Of a stretch of 64,000 nucleotides of DNA, positions 11,401 through 22,600 are shown piece after piece. The stretch lies in assembly GCA_036874045.1 (NCBI GenBank), contig CM072345.1:15220001-15284000 (forward strand), read 5' to 3'. The notes below the pieces were generated by a model. That model saw only the letters and a list, made by a program, of their open reading frames with translations, ran no database searches and had not been told where the DNA came from. The translations under genes were made by a program, and so were the position numbers. This stretch comes from Cymodocea nodosa. Lineage: Eukaryota > Streptophyta > Magnoliopsida > Alismatales > Cymodoceaceae. Within the stretch, counting starts at the first letter, position 1. Each line of letters opens with the position of its first letter.

Positions 11401-14400
11401 AACTTTAAGATTTTTTTAGTTCAGTTACCAACTAAAGTATAATCAACTAATATTTTATTTTGAGGAGAGATGCCACCAGAATCCAATCCATGATGTACAT
11501 GCATAGAATAGCCAAAAGAGACTAAAAATCAATGTGAAATTACAAGATAGTAGTGACATCAATATTAGGGTGGGAAGCATAAAGATAGCAAGGAAACAGA
11601 GACAACTATAAACCTTGAGCAGAAGGAGATCAACCATATGCAGCTTCAATAATTATATAAACCGACCTTGTAACGAAAATTTTCACCCCAGACAAGTCAC
11701 ATTAGATTACGGGACAAATTAATTCATATAAATGATAAATGTAAAAAGTTTTACTACAAAGAGTTGCAAACAAATTCATATGAGTGCATATTTATTTTTA
11801 TAAAACGAAGATGTGAAAAATTGCATGCAAAATAAGATTTCAAAGGAACCATACCACATCAGCAAAGACAAAGTCAAGCTCCTTAAAAAAATTTTCCCGA
11901 CGGCGTTCATATTCAGCAGCAGTCTACCAAACAATATGACATGAAAATATTATTCCACACGTACCAAAAAAAATTTAAAATTAAAATATTTCAGTTTGAA
12001 AAGATCTATCTTTGCTTATGACAAACAGCATCAAAAAACTATAGCAATGAAAAAATGTCAGATAATAACAGTAAACGAATGTTACCATGGTCTAAACTAA
12101 AGCAATATGTGGCATATAGCAATGTTCCACAGGTGTAAATTTAATTGGATAAAACTCTTTTTCTATCTGCATCCTATGAATACTATCAGACAGCCACGTT
12201 GATGAAAAAATGGTAATAGTTGAGGTGTTATCTTTCCATACTTGAATAAATATTGGAACTCACCCTAGGTTTGTTTGAGCATTTACGTCTTTTTCTTTTC
12301 TCTTTATATCATTCACTCTCCTCATTTCTCTACACTCAAATGGACAAGAAAGTCCCGAAGGTAGACTAAGGACTCATTTATGTACTCAGAAAGTGACAAA
12401 AAGAAATATAAAAGAAAGTGTCGAAAAAAAAAGTTACAGAAAGTTACTAGAAAATATGGTGTTTGTATGTCAGCAAGAAAGTGACAGAAAAGTTTAGAAA
12501 GTAAAAAAATAATAAAATATGAATGAATAATATAAAAATATTTTTAAACATCTCAAATTTATGGAAAAATTAAAAATATTTTCATTCTTCATAAGAATAC
12601 ATTATACATTACGAGGTTAATATAAGTTTAACATATTGTAAAAATTTATTATTATTATAATTATTCATTAATTATTATTATTATTTCATCTTTTTTTAAC
12701 ATACAAATTTAACAAATTACATTTCTTTTTATTTTTTTCTTCTTCCTTTTTTCCCTCACTTTTCATCACTTTCAATCCCTCCAACTTAGAGAAAGAGGAT
12801 GACTCTGTTTCTTCTTATAAAACTTTATTTAGAAAGTGATGGTGGAAAGTGACAGACACTTTCCGTTACTTTCCATCAAACACAAACACACTATTTTTTC
12901 ACTACTTTCTCTTACTTTCCTTTTCGCCACTTTTCCTCGTGTACAAACCCTCCTTAAATGTATTCCATGCTTAGAAAAACTGTCCAATAATCACTCTAGT
13001 AAAGTGACCTATCTAGAGAGAAGGTTGGAAATGAGCTTCAAATATAGTTAGGAGAACAAACACCCACATAAATTAGTTTAACTAGACTAGAAAATATGAT
13101 ATACCAAGAAGACCAGTTCTTATTGGAATTCTAGGGGTCTATTTGTGTATAGAAAGAGTAAAAAGTTAAAAAATAGAAATTCAAGAAAGATAAGAAACAA
13201 AAAGTTGAAAAAGTAAAATTTAAAGGTATTTATATTATCAACAAAAAGTTAAAAAAATTATATAGTTTAAGTTTTCAACTATTAACTTAAACTATAATAC
13301 GAATATTATTAAAGTTATAATAAATCATGAACTTTGATAATTAAATTATAATACATATTTGAAATTAAAAATATATATATTTAAATAGAATTATTCAAAT
13401 ACAAATTCATATTTCCCAATATTTAAAATATATCACAACAAACTCTTAAATCAATATATTACAAAACATTGTTTACAACTTAATAATGAAATTTATTTGT
13501 TGAAATTTTTTTCTTAATTTAATTATAATACATATTTAAAATTTAAAACAAATTATTTAGACATTATCTCTTATTGTTTTTGTGATTTGGGTATCTTTTT
13601 TCAATCAATAATAATATGCATGACCCAAAAATAATATACAATAGTCTATAATAATATACAATATTCAACAATAAATGTGTAATAATCAACAACATTACCA
13701 TTTCTAGATTAATCCATAGTAAAACTTACTACATACACTAAAATGCAGTTTTTCCAGAAATGCCAAAATCCCTAAAATTTCCTCCTCCCTCCTTTTCTTC
13801 CCTGCTGACGACCCAAGATCCCCTCTTTCACTGTGCAAGCCAGAACCCACCAACGAAGCTCCTCTCTTCCATATGTAGGACTCGCCAGAATCTCCTCCAC
13901 GCACAACAACTCGCTCGGAAGATACTTCACTTCCCACTTCGCATGCAAGTTCAACGTTTTACAAACGGGCATCTCTCCTCTCACGCATCACTAGGACTCA
14001 CCCGTCGAATGCTCACAACATGATGCCGCTTCCTCGTGTGTAGTACAACAATGTCACCTCGTCAATCGACGCTCGCTAATGTGACAACCTGATGCACGAC
14101 TCGTTCCTCCCCGAACATGCACACCTCTTATGGTGATCGACTGGACTTGTCAGAGTAGATTCCTATGCATGGAAGAAAATGCTCTACGGAGATTCTTGTG
14201 CATATCAAAAGCTTTCGAATTGTCAACGGTTAGGAAATGCATTCCTTTTATACTCTTAACTTTTCTAGATGACAAACATTAAGAAAGAGATTTTTTTCAA
14301 ATTTTCTATTTACTAACTTTCTTGGTGGCACAAACTCTTCATTAAAGGTACATTGTTTTGATCTCATTGCCATCGACACAAAGGCCACAACTATTTCAAG

Positions 14401-15527
14401 TTATTTGCCCTTAAGAAGCCAGACATGTGATTGGAGGAGCTCTAAGAAACATGATTTATTTATAATACTAAGGTAGTGCTTAGGATCAATTTTAAAAGTT
14501 CAAATTTTTATAAAATCCCAAATTTACTCCAATTTTAATGTAATAAAAATCATAATTTTTTAGATAATTATTGTTAATCCATTTGGAATCTTTATCGATT
14601 CTATCTCGATTTGAAATTAAATTTCATGGCAAGAGATAAAATTAGATAGAACTAAACCTTTTTTCTAATTTAAGATTCAAAAAAAATAAATTACAAAGTA
14701 TTGAAAATCATCTCGATTTTCCTCAAAATTTGTCATGAACGCCATTTGGAAACAATTTCCCTAAAATCGTGTACGTGCAAAATTTAATTCAATTCAAAAC
14801 TGACTCCAACAGAGCCTAGATCTACGATTTTTTTCCCTCTTAAGAACTGAAATTCCAACGTTATGTTTGCAGGGATATCAGATGATAATCCAAGTTTCTC
14901 TGAATCTTATAAACCAGAATGCAGAATATATTCAGCCCTTCGCCGACACAAAACCCCCCAAGGGAAAGATAAAGGGGAAAAGGAAGAAGTTTTGACCTTT
15001 GTGAAGATCCCAACACCACACTCCATGGCAACCTTCGCCAAGAACAGATCATCCGCGAGAAGTCGCTCCCTAAACCCGCCGAACTTCATCAGCCATCGGA
15101 ATACAGTTGACTTCTCGAGCTCCACGTACCTCCGCAAAATCGACCCCGGTATTCTCCCGGCGTCGACCGCCGCCGCTAGATCAGCCGGCAGGCCTTGCAG
15201 CGTCTTCCCGAGCTCCACCAACGCCAACATAGCCTCCATCCTGTACTTCCCCCCGTCATCCTCACTCCCATCGTCCCCACCCCCTCCTCCACCGCCTCCC
15301 CCCACACCATTCCCTCCTTGTCCGCCGTCACCTCCCGATCGGGCGACACTGAGGGGCTTATAGCTGACTTGTGTGAGACGGAGTGTTGAAGGAAAGGAAG
15401 AGGAGAGTACGAAAGGACATCTGGAAGCGCGAGGGGAGAAGGTGAGGGTAGAGCGGCGGACTCCGAGGTTGGGAGATGATGCCGTTGAGGAGCTGATCGA
15501 TGCCACTGCCGCCGTCATCGCCGCCAT
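5468..15527 (-). CDS. RETICULATA-RELATED chloroplast envelope protein (DUF3411)
   Basis: Eight exons, transcribed leftwards: 15527-14997, 11923-11855, 10269-10138, 10054-10001, 9893-9849, 6838-6699, 5729-5604 and 5516-5468. They join in frame to 381 aa ending VDYARWVGIQKIRE. The Ser/Thr-rich first ~65 residues look like a plastid transit peptide, followed by a Gly/Asp-rich linker. The DUF3411 core carries FGGFRERLLADDLFLAKVAM, AEYERRRENFFKELDF, ADFMLVWLPAPTVSLRPPL, STSVAYGVYMAVSSNLRYQ and RTGNTYLGSL, with several hydrophobic membrane segments. Known members (RE/LCD1 and RER proteins) sit in the chloroplast envelope and affect mesophyll development and leaf reticulation. The start at 15527 (MAAM...) was chosen because the upstream in-frame ATG at 15680 adds a basic, non-transit-like leader. 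I do not assign a family number. Confidence 0.93.
8243..8470. repeat. Diverged AT-rich direct duplication
   Basis: ATGAAATTTAATTTAAAT starts both copies (about 8260 and 8388). Each is followed by TATGTTAATAAA/TGTGTAAATAAA, a TTAC block, GATCTAAC, and TTTATAGATC. The repeat distance is about 128 bp. Confidence 0.5.
9170..9650 (+). mobile_element. RTE-type LINE relic, plus orientation
   Basis: It begins in a decayed reverse transcriptase C-terminal region (CTATACTTTATGACTCAGATG ... AAACATGATCATATGCAAAA, equivalent to a LYDSDA..KHDHMQK-like peptide). It ends at about 9580-9650 in the typical RTE 3' end, where a GGCCAACCCCATGTGG.ATGG block precedes a degenerate trinucleotide tail (GTAGTAGCAGCAATAATT). 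It lies in RER intron 5, antisense to the gene. Confidence 0.6.
10270..11854 (-). other. RER intron 2
   Basis: A 1.6-kb intron. No conserved frame is visible. The slightly GC-richer stretch at 11040-11400 has no recognisable product. Confidence 0.6.
12369..12954. mobile_element. MITE-like element with imperfect terminal inverted repeats
   Basis: The left end AGGACTCATTTATGTAC and the reverse complement of the right end (AGGAGGGTTTGTACACG) form imperfect inverted termini, flanked on both sides by TA. Both arms are rich in AGAAAGTGAC-type repeats, with the complement TCACTTTC in the right arm, so the roughly 586-bp unit could fold back. It has no coding capacity. The superfamily is undecided; the TA flanks hint at a Tc1/mariner-type target. 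Confidence 0.4.
13750..14250 (+). pseudogene. GC-rich island, possible broken coding relic
   Basis: This block is clearly more GC-rich than the surrounding AT-rich intron. It carries an 87-codon frame (13760-14023) containing LLSSICRTRQNLLHAQQL, reminiscent of the start of plant pentatricopeptide-repeat proteins (leu..CR...LLHAQQLHA). Stops and frame shifts follow. The reading is on the strand opposite to RER. The PPR assignment is a guess from one short block. Confidence 0.25.
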
Positions 15528-18338
15528 TCCTTTGTCAAACACGGAAGAACGGGAATGGAGGACGGACGAGTTTCGCCAATGGCGGAGGCCACACGTTGAA
15601 GATTGTTGTGTCAGCTTTCGGACCCTTTTCAGGATGTTTATTTTTTTGTCCGAACTTTTGCGGAACAAGGCCTTCAACATTTTTCTATTCTACTACAAAG
15701 CTTACGAAAATAGAAAACCATCAATAAATGTTTAATTAGAGGACTAGTTATGCAAATCCTCACTCAACACTTCAATTTGTGTTTTCATCGGTAATCCAAA
15801 TTAAAATTTAATGAGATTCACGCAAAATTACGCTATTCATTCGTACAGGAAATATATCACATCAAAAAAGATTCCAGTTACTTGTATAAATGGATTTTTC
15901 GATGATTCCGCGCACGACGACAACGTCGATCGCATTTTAAGGTCTCAAAAATAATTATTTCGAAAATAACACCGATGTGGATTTCACTTTTGTGGCTGAT
16001 ATCGAGAGAAATTATTGGTCGGTGTCGACGTCCTCGGTAGGGTTACGTCATTTTTTTGCCCTTTTTTATATCTAATAATTTTACATTCCCATGTTTATTT
16101 TATATTAATGGTGATTTTATATCAAAAATCAATTACAATAACTTAGATAAAAGTAACGTCGTAACGATTCTCGTAACTTTGATAAATATAATGACACCTA
16201 TTATAAAAAAATGTTGTCAGTTCAATGGTCATTAATGAATTTTGTAAATACTTCATTAATGTGGTACTTTCGAAGTTTTCTTAACAGAAATTGATTTTTT
16301 GAACAATTCTTCAATCAACTATGGTAACTACCATTATATTTCAATTTATTGCTAAATTAGGTACGAACTTTCTTGGAAAATATCTTTCAAAGAATTTTAA
16401 AACAAGTTTTAATTACATTTCTAGTTATTGAATGTAATTGCGACAGACTAATTGAAATACTAACTAATCTTCCTCTTGCTTTCCCAATGAGTTAGGATTG
16501 GAAGTGTAAATCGATCAACTATTATACATGCAAACGTGTTTTATAGGTACTGGTTTTTAATATATATATATTTTTTATATTGAAATAGGAAGCTCACTTA
16601 CAAGTATAAGTTTAAAGATCCACCATAAATCCAATATACAGATATTTAATATTTAATTTAATTAATATATTTTTAACTTGCATACATCTTGTTTCAATTT
16701 ACATATAAAATATTTAAAATATAATTATATAGGATGAAATTAAAAACTCTAAAATATCAACAGGTGCAATTGCAAACACTTTTCACTGATATATATATAT
16801 TTGATAGCGTCGATTGAAAAATAATATAATAAACCATTTGGAGATACCTTTTATTTTATTATCCATTTTTTGAATCATATATCGAATAATAAACACTTGA
16901 GTTGTTTAAAAATAATTTTATTGGATACAAATCAACAATTTACTTGTACTGCCATTCTCCCGTGTTGAAAAAGCCGAGCCATGCTTGTAAAAATGCCCCA
17001 AAAACATGCAGCTCTGATTTGACCTCCACATGCATGGGACCAGACTCCCTTTTTTCATAACAAGTTTTTTAAAAAAAATCTCCTCGGAATCTATATCAAC
17101 CAATTAATTATTATAATCGATTATGGGACCAATCATTCATGACAAATCTCATTCCTATTTTGGTATCGGTTGGGGAATAGAATACCTACGTGCATAAACT
17201 CAGGCATGCATATAAAGATCGAGTTGGATCTTTTTCAGCAACACTTCTACCTTACTCGTACAAAAGAGAACTTCGCTTTGATTTTAATAAAAACCATTGG
17301 TATTATCCAGAAAAAGGAAAGTCGAGACCTTAGCTTTTAATGGATTCAAAGAAATCTATTGCCACATAATCACACGTAGCTGAGCTTTTCGAGTGCTACG
17401 ATACAATTCAAGATCTGCAATCCCTTCACAATTAGAGATTCAATCGGATTTTTTATAATGCTAATCTTTTTTTTAGGATTGAATTTAAAGAAAATAACGT
17501 TGAACGAAATCGTTATACATCGAGTTCTTAAACGTTTTTGATAATTAAATTAAGCTTTATATATCACGAGACAGCAACGAAGTCAACAACATCGCTTTAT
17601 ATATCACGCTCAACACCATCTAAAAATCGCCGATGAAATAATTTGATTTTAAAAATAAAAAAATACAAATAGTTGTCCACATGTATGCATATTGTATTTA
17701 CCTGTGCTACGTACCAGCGTCCACACGTAAATTCCCTAACATAGTCGTCCACGTGTAATTTCCTTTGCCTTCGTTTGTTGCTGACAACCAATGTTTATTT
17801 AAGAATTTTGAAATAATCAAAACTAATGTTTATTTGATTGATTGATATCGTGAACACCTTTGAAGTCCTTACATAATCTTAAATATAACAGATAGACGAA
17901 ACCATTCTGGTGTTAAGCAAAACCATATGGATTGGTTATTTTGGACAAACATATTTAAGAAAACTTGAGGACCTTATGGGCAAAAAACCCCACCTGGCCG
18001 GCAGGCCACCTCTATCGGACGGTCTTCGCCCGTCCCGTGCTCCCGACCAGGGCCATCTCCGATCGGAACGGAAGATGTCTAATTCTTTAGTCCTAATCCT
18101 TTTATTTTACATTGGAGGCGCAAGTAAGATCCAGGGTAATTTTATTTGTCCCGAAAAGGTAAAAAGTTAAAAATTTGATGTAATAATTATTTGAATCGGT
18201 TTAATCATATACGCAGCCTTCAAAATAATCGATCCGTATTGAGTGAATCGGAGAGGATCGTTCCCACGCCACGCCACGTCACGCCATGCCACAGTTTCGT
18301 TGGTTCCCCTGCTCTTCCTCTCCACCTCCGTTTCCACG
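15528..18338. promoter_or_regulatory. Divergent intergenic region between RER and villin
   Basis: About 2.8 kb separates the two start regions. It is AT-rich, with ATATAT runs near 16560-16580 and 16788-16800. A CCACGTGT G-box/ABRE-like site lies at 17749-17756, an exact 15-bp direct repeat at 17554-17568 and 17594-17608, and a short GC-rich patch at about 17980-18075. No recognisable gene is present. Confidence 0.45.
18264..18292 (+). repeat. Short CACGC-type tandem motif array
   Basis: Consecutive five-base variants (ACGCC, ACGCC, ACGTC, ACGCC, ATGCC) lie about 50 bp upstream of a TATA-like CATAAATACC at 18339-18348, in the presumed villin core promoter. Confidence 0.5.
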
Positions 18339-19632
18339 CATAAATACCTGTCCTCCGTTTCCACGGACAAACGCAGACAGAGAGAACGCAAAAAGGCAAT
18401 TGATAAAGCCAAAAGTTGTTAGACAGAGAGAAAGCATGAAACAAAGCAAGCAATAATCGATCATTCACTTTATACCACCACCAGCGGTCCAGCGAATACT
18501 CCACATTCATTCATCCCTCGTGATCCGCCTTCATTCGCCGTGATCTCAGGTACATTTCCTTCCTCCCTCGCTTCTCCTCCTCCTACACTTTGCTCTGGAA
18601 CATTGTCGTCCATCTCCAGAAAAACTCAGTTGTCACATGCTCCGTGCAATTCTGGTAAGCAAGCGTGTTCCAGATCGAGATACGCGACGAATGAGTTGTT
18701 CGCCGCGCTGGATTTCTTGACCGTGCGTGATTTCGATCATAGGAAGAGATGCTTTTTCCTTTGAACGGATAGGTTGCACGTTATCTGGATTTGCGTTTTG
18801 TGGAGTGGATGCTGATTTGGAAGTTTTTTGGATGATGATCATGTAAGCAGGGGCGGTTATCTGGTCCTGTTATTTTGAAGGTGTGTTGGCGATCCATGTC
18901 TCGGTTACGATTCGTGTCCCGTGTCATGGAGGATGAGAGCAATGCGCGTGCTCATGGACGTGGAAGGACGAACTAAATTGTTTTGACGTCAGAGAAGTGC
19001 AATCTAGATTCTAGAGACTGGTTGAAAGAGGCAAAAGACATGTTTTGTCTTACTCTAGTTTTTTATTCTATGGATAAAGATATCATGAATGTCGATTGTT
19101 CAAATATATCGTGAAGTTATCAACTGTTGACGTGAAAATTCCGACACATCCTGTGGTTTTAGTTTCAAAAGCTATCACCGTAATAGATGCTTAATAGCGT
19201 CTAACACCTATCGCAGAGTTTCAGCTGTAACATTTTTTTAATACTTTATTGCTGATGAAATATGAGGCATCAAGCTGTTGTTTTTTTTCGAAGGCACATT
19301 CTACCGTGCGTTTTTAGTTTTACTTGGACACTGGAATTTCTTGTTTTTTGATATCTTTGCACATTTTTCTTCGTTGATAAACATTAACTAGCTCGTGACT
19401 ACATCATATGGTAAAACAGCAAGTACACTTTAGGGCTATAAGTATCCTAATTATGGAAAGCAAACAAATTTATTTAAATTAAAATTGAATCTGATCCTGG
19501 TAGCTATTAACATCTGTTTATTTTTATTATCACAGCCAAATTGTTAAGCCCTAGAAAGCCTTGAGACATTTTTTTATGCTAATTATTCTCCTCTCCATTT
19601 TTCTAGGATCGGGAAATAACCACCGAACAATA
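18339..19632 (+). promoter_or_regulatory. Villin core promoter, 5' UTR exon and leader intron
   Basis: A TATA-like CATAAATACC sits at 18339-18348. The presumed non-coding first exon ends at a donor ATCTCAG|GTACAT (18547/18548). The leader intron ends at TTCTAG (about 19607), just before the ATG exon. The transcript start near 18370 is inferred from the TATA spacing. Confidence 0.5.
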
Positions 19633-22600
19633 ATGTTGGATTCCACAAAGAATCTGGATCCTGCATTTCAAGGAGTTGGCCAAAAAATGTATCCTTGAAC
19701 AATTTCTTACCCTTACTGCTTATGATAGATCACAAATTTGCAGCTTAGTATTTTGATGCCATCTCTGAATTACCTAATATCTTTCAGAGGGATCGAGATT
19801 TGGAGAATCGAGAATTTTCAGCCAGTTCCTTTATCAAAGTCTGATTATGGTAAATTCTACTCAGGGGATTCTTACATAGTTCTGCAGGTGATTGAATTCA
19901 TGTCTTTCTTCATGAAGGTTTCTCTAATTTGTTGCATTCCCTATAAATTTACATTAGTTCAATAAACGTACATTTTTTCTTTAATTTTCATTTAATTAGA
20001 TCTCAATTTTCTAGGCTAGCCATTTGTCCTCGTTTTCCTATGACATTCGTTTCTATAGCTAGTGCAACAAAACAACTAGGGAAAATGGCATGCCTTGTTT
20101 TCCATGATATCCATCACGATTTCTGTGACTATATTAGTTGCATAGTATTGCTTGTTGAATCATATCTTTGAAACAATGGAAACATGCATTTATCCAAGCA
20201 ACAATAATAACTTCATCCATAATGTGAGTTCTGCAAGCATCCAACATAAATTCTCTCTCCACTAAGTCAGTGGCTTCTCTTTTGTTGAACAAACCACGCT
20301 TAAGAACCTAACCAGAACTTCTAAAAATGTTCTATTACAATTTATAGTTTAAATATGAATTAGGTTTGGTTCCCTACAAATGCACCTTCAGGTTTTATCT
20401 GTGCTTGTCATGCAATTGTTAGATGTTATTTTAAATTTCTATGTTCTCCATTGGTGCTACCACTACCCTTTCTTAGATGTGCACTTTAATATGTCAAATT
20501 CGAAGGCATCATATCTGATATCAGTTAATAATATAGCATCCCTGATGATATTTCCCGACCATCTTCTTGTAAAAACAATTTTTAATATAGATACTGAGAT
20601 ATACGACCAAGATCTTTCTGGTTAACTTTTAGCCCTAGTCCTCTATCATTGATATCATAAATTATGACTTAGCCAACTGCAGCCTTTCTATGTAACTTCT
20701 ATTGTTGATAGCTTTCCAGTGATGTCAGGACAATTTGCTATGTTTTAGGTGTGATCAATTCACTCATTAAGAATACTGCCCTCGTGGAGGACACGTCTGT
20801 CCCCGTGGAGGGCATGGGAGTGATGGTACAGCTCAAATATATGTTTACCCAAGTACCTGCATTAAGAAAATATTTTCATACAACAGTGCTTTCATCATAC
20901 AGTTTTTATTAGTGATTAACTACTTTACCCATTGCTTAAATATTATGTTTGGTTATGTACTTGCACTAATAGTAATAACTATCTCCATAATTTTCAAATT
21001 CTATTTTCTCATAAATGTCTGTAGTTATTTACTGCAAAACACGAGTAGATGGGAATCAATTATCAGTGTTTACCATGTGCCATATGTCTTGTTACTATGA
21101 AATGTGCATGTTGCAGACATCTTCAAGGAGAGGAGGTGCCTACCTGTATGACATTCATTTCTGGATAGGAAAAGATACAAGCCAAGTATTCCTACACAAC
21201 TTCTTAAATACAATTGACAGAATTGTTCTAAACTCTTTTATCATATATTCATAATCTTATCTATCAATGATAGGATGAAGCTGGGACTGCTGCAATCAAA
21301 ACAGTTGAGTTAGATGCAGCCCTTGGTGGTCGTGCAATTCAGCATCGTGAACTTCAGGGTTTTGAATCTGAAAAGTTTTTGTCATACTTTAAACCTTGCA
21401 TAATCCCATTGGAGGGTGGTGTTACATCCGGATTTAAGAAAACAGAGGAAGAAGAATTTGAAACTCGACTCTATATTTGTAAAGGAAAAAGGGTTGCTAG
21501 ACTGAAGCAGGTAGGTTTGAAATTTGAGGTACAAAATTCTGTATTTAAAAATTTGAGTATTGGCCTTGTAAAACAATTATTTATTATCATGCGCTATGGC
21601 AGGTTCCTTTTGCTCGTTCCTCACTTAATCATGATGATATTTTCATCTTGGATACTGAGAATAAGATATATCAATTCAATGGTGCAAACTCCAATATTCA
21701 GGAGAAGGCCAAAGCTCTAGAAGTAATCCAGCATCTAAAGGATGAGTACCACAAAGGAAATTGTGATGTTGGGATTGTCGGTAATTTTTTTTTTTTCCCT
21801 TGAAATGGTAGACTTCTTGCAGCATCCTTCTTTTTCCCGTCATCTTACTTGTAGGAAATTTCCATTGCACTAGATGATGGAAAACTTGTAGCAGAGTCCG
21901 ATTCAGGTGAATTTTGGGTCCTGCTTGGAGGTTTTGCACCAATTGGTAGAAAGACTGCTTGTGAAGAAGATGCTTCTTTGGAAACTTTTGCTGGGAAGCT
22001 TTACAGGTATGTGCTATCTGCCTTTCTCTGGATTCTTCTTGACATACTCACGGATCTGGTTGAATACAATTGGGATACCTTACTTTTTTGTAATTTAAAG
22101 CTCATTCCTTGTAGCTTTCAAATTTATGCCATGGAGTGCAAAACCAATGTTAGATACAAAAACAAGGAACATTCTAGTGGTGGGAAGGCTGATCCTAGTT
22201 CTCAAATTTACTGAACCCAACTTGTAGAATTTCACTTGCTATCCCTTTAAATGTTACATTCCTCTGACAATATTCTGTAGGAAGAGAACTTTAGTAGGCA
22301 TCATGTCATGATTTAGGTGAGACTTTACACCATGTCATCAAAAAAATTTCATAATTTCTTGTATGTCATTTAGAAATTGATATTAATTTGCATTCCATTA
22401 AAAATTTATAATACTTATTAGAATATTCTTGTGGTTATTGTATCAAAGGTCATAGCAGGGTTATCAAAGTAAAATGAGATTATTTTAATATGCAAGTAAA
22501 TATGAATTTTAAATGATATATAAATAATTACTATTTTTTTGATGGTATGCAAGAAAAAAAATCTATATTTTTATTGCATTTTGATGTTGGGTGCATTCTA

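Larger units (their letters stand above)
11924..14996 (-). other. Long RER intron 1
   Basis: A 3.1-kb intron between the GIFTK and TAAEYE codons. It contains a MITE-like inverted-repeat element (12369-12954), a second AT-rich block around 13120-13700, and a GC-rich pseudogene-like island (about 13750-14250). Confidence 0.7.

Noticed and set aside
15528-15680. Upstream ATG extending the RER protein by 51 residues
   Set aside because: The extension is basic and not transit-like, whereas MAAMTAAVASISSS at 15527 is a typical plastid targeting start.
14863-15735. Plus-strand frames of 166 and 120 codons opposite RER exon 1
   Set aside because: Proline-rich mirror of the glycine-rich RER exon; no independent start context or homology.
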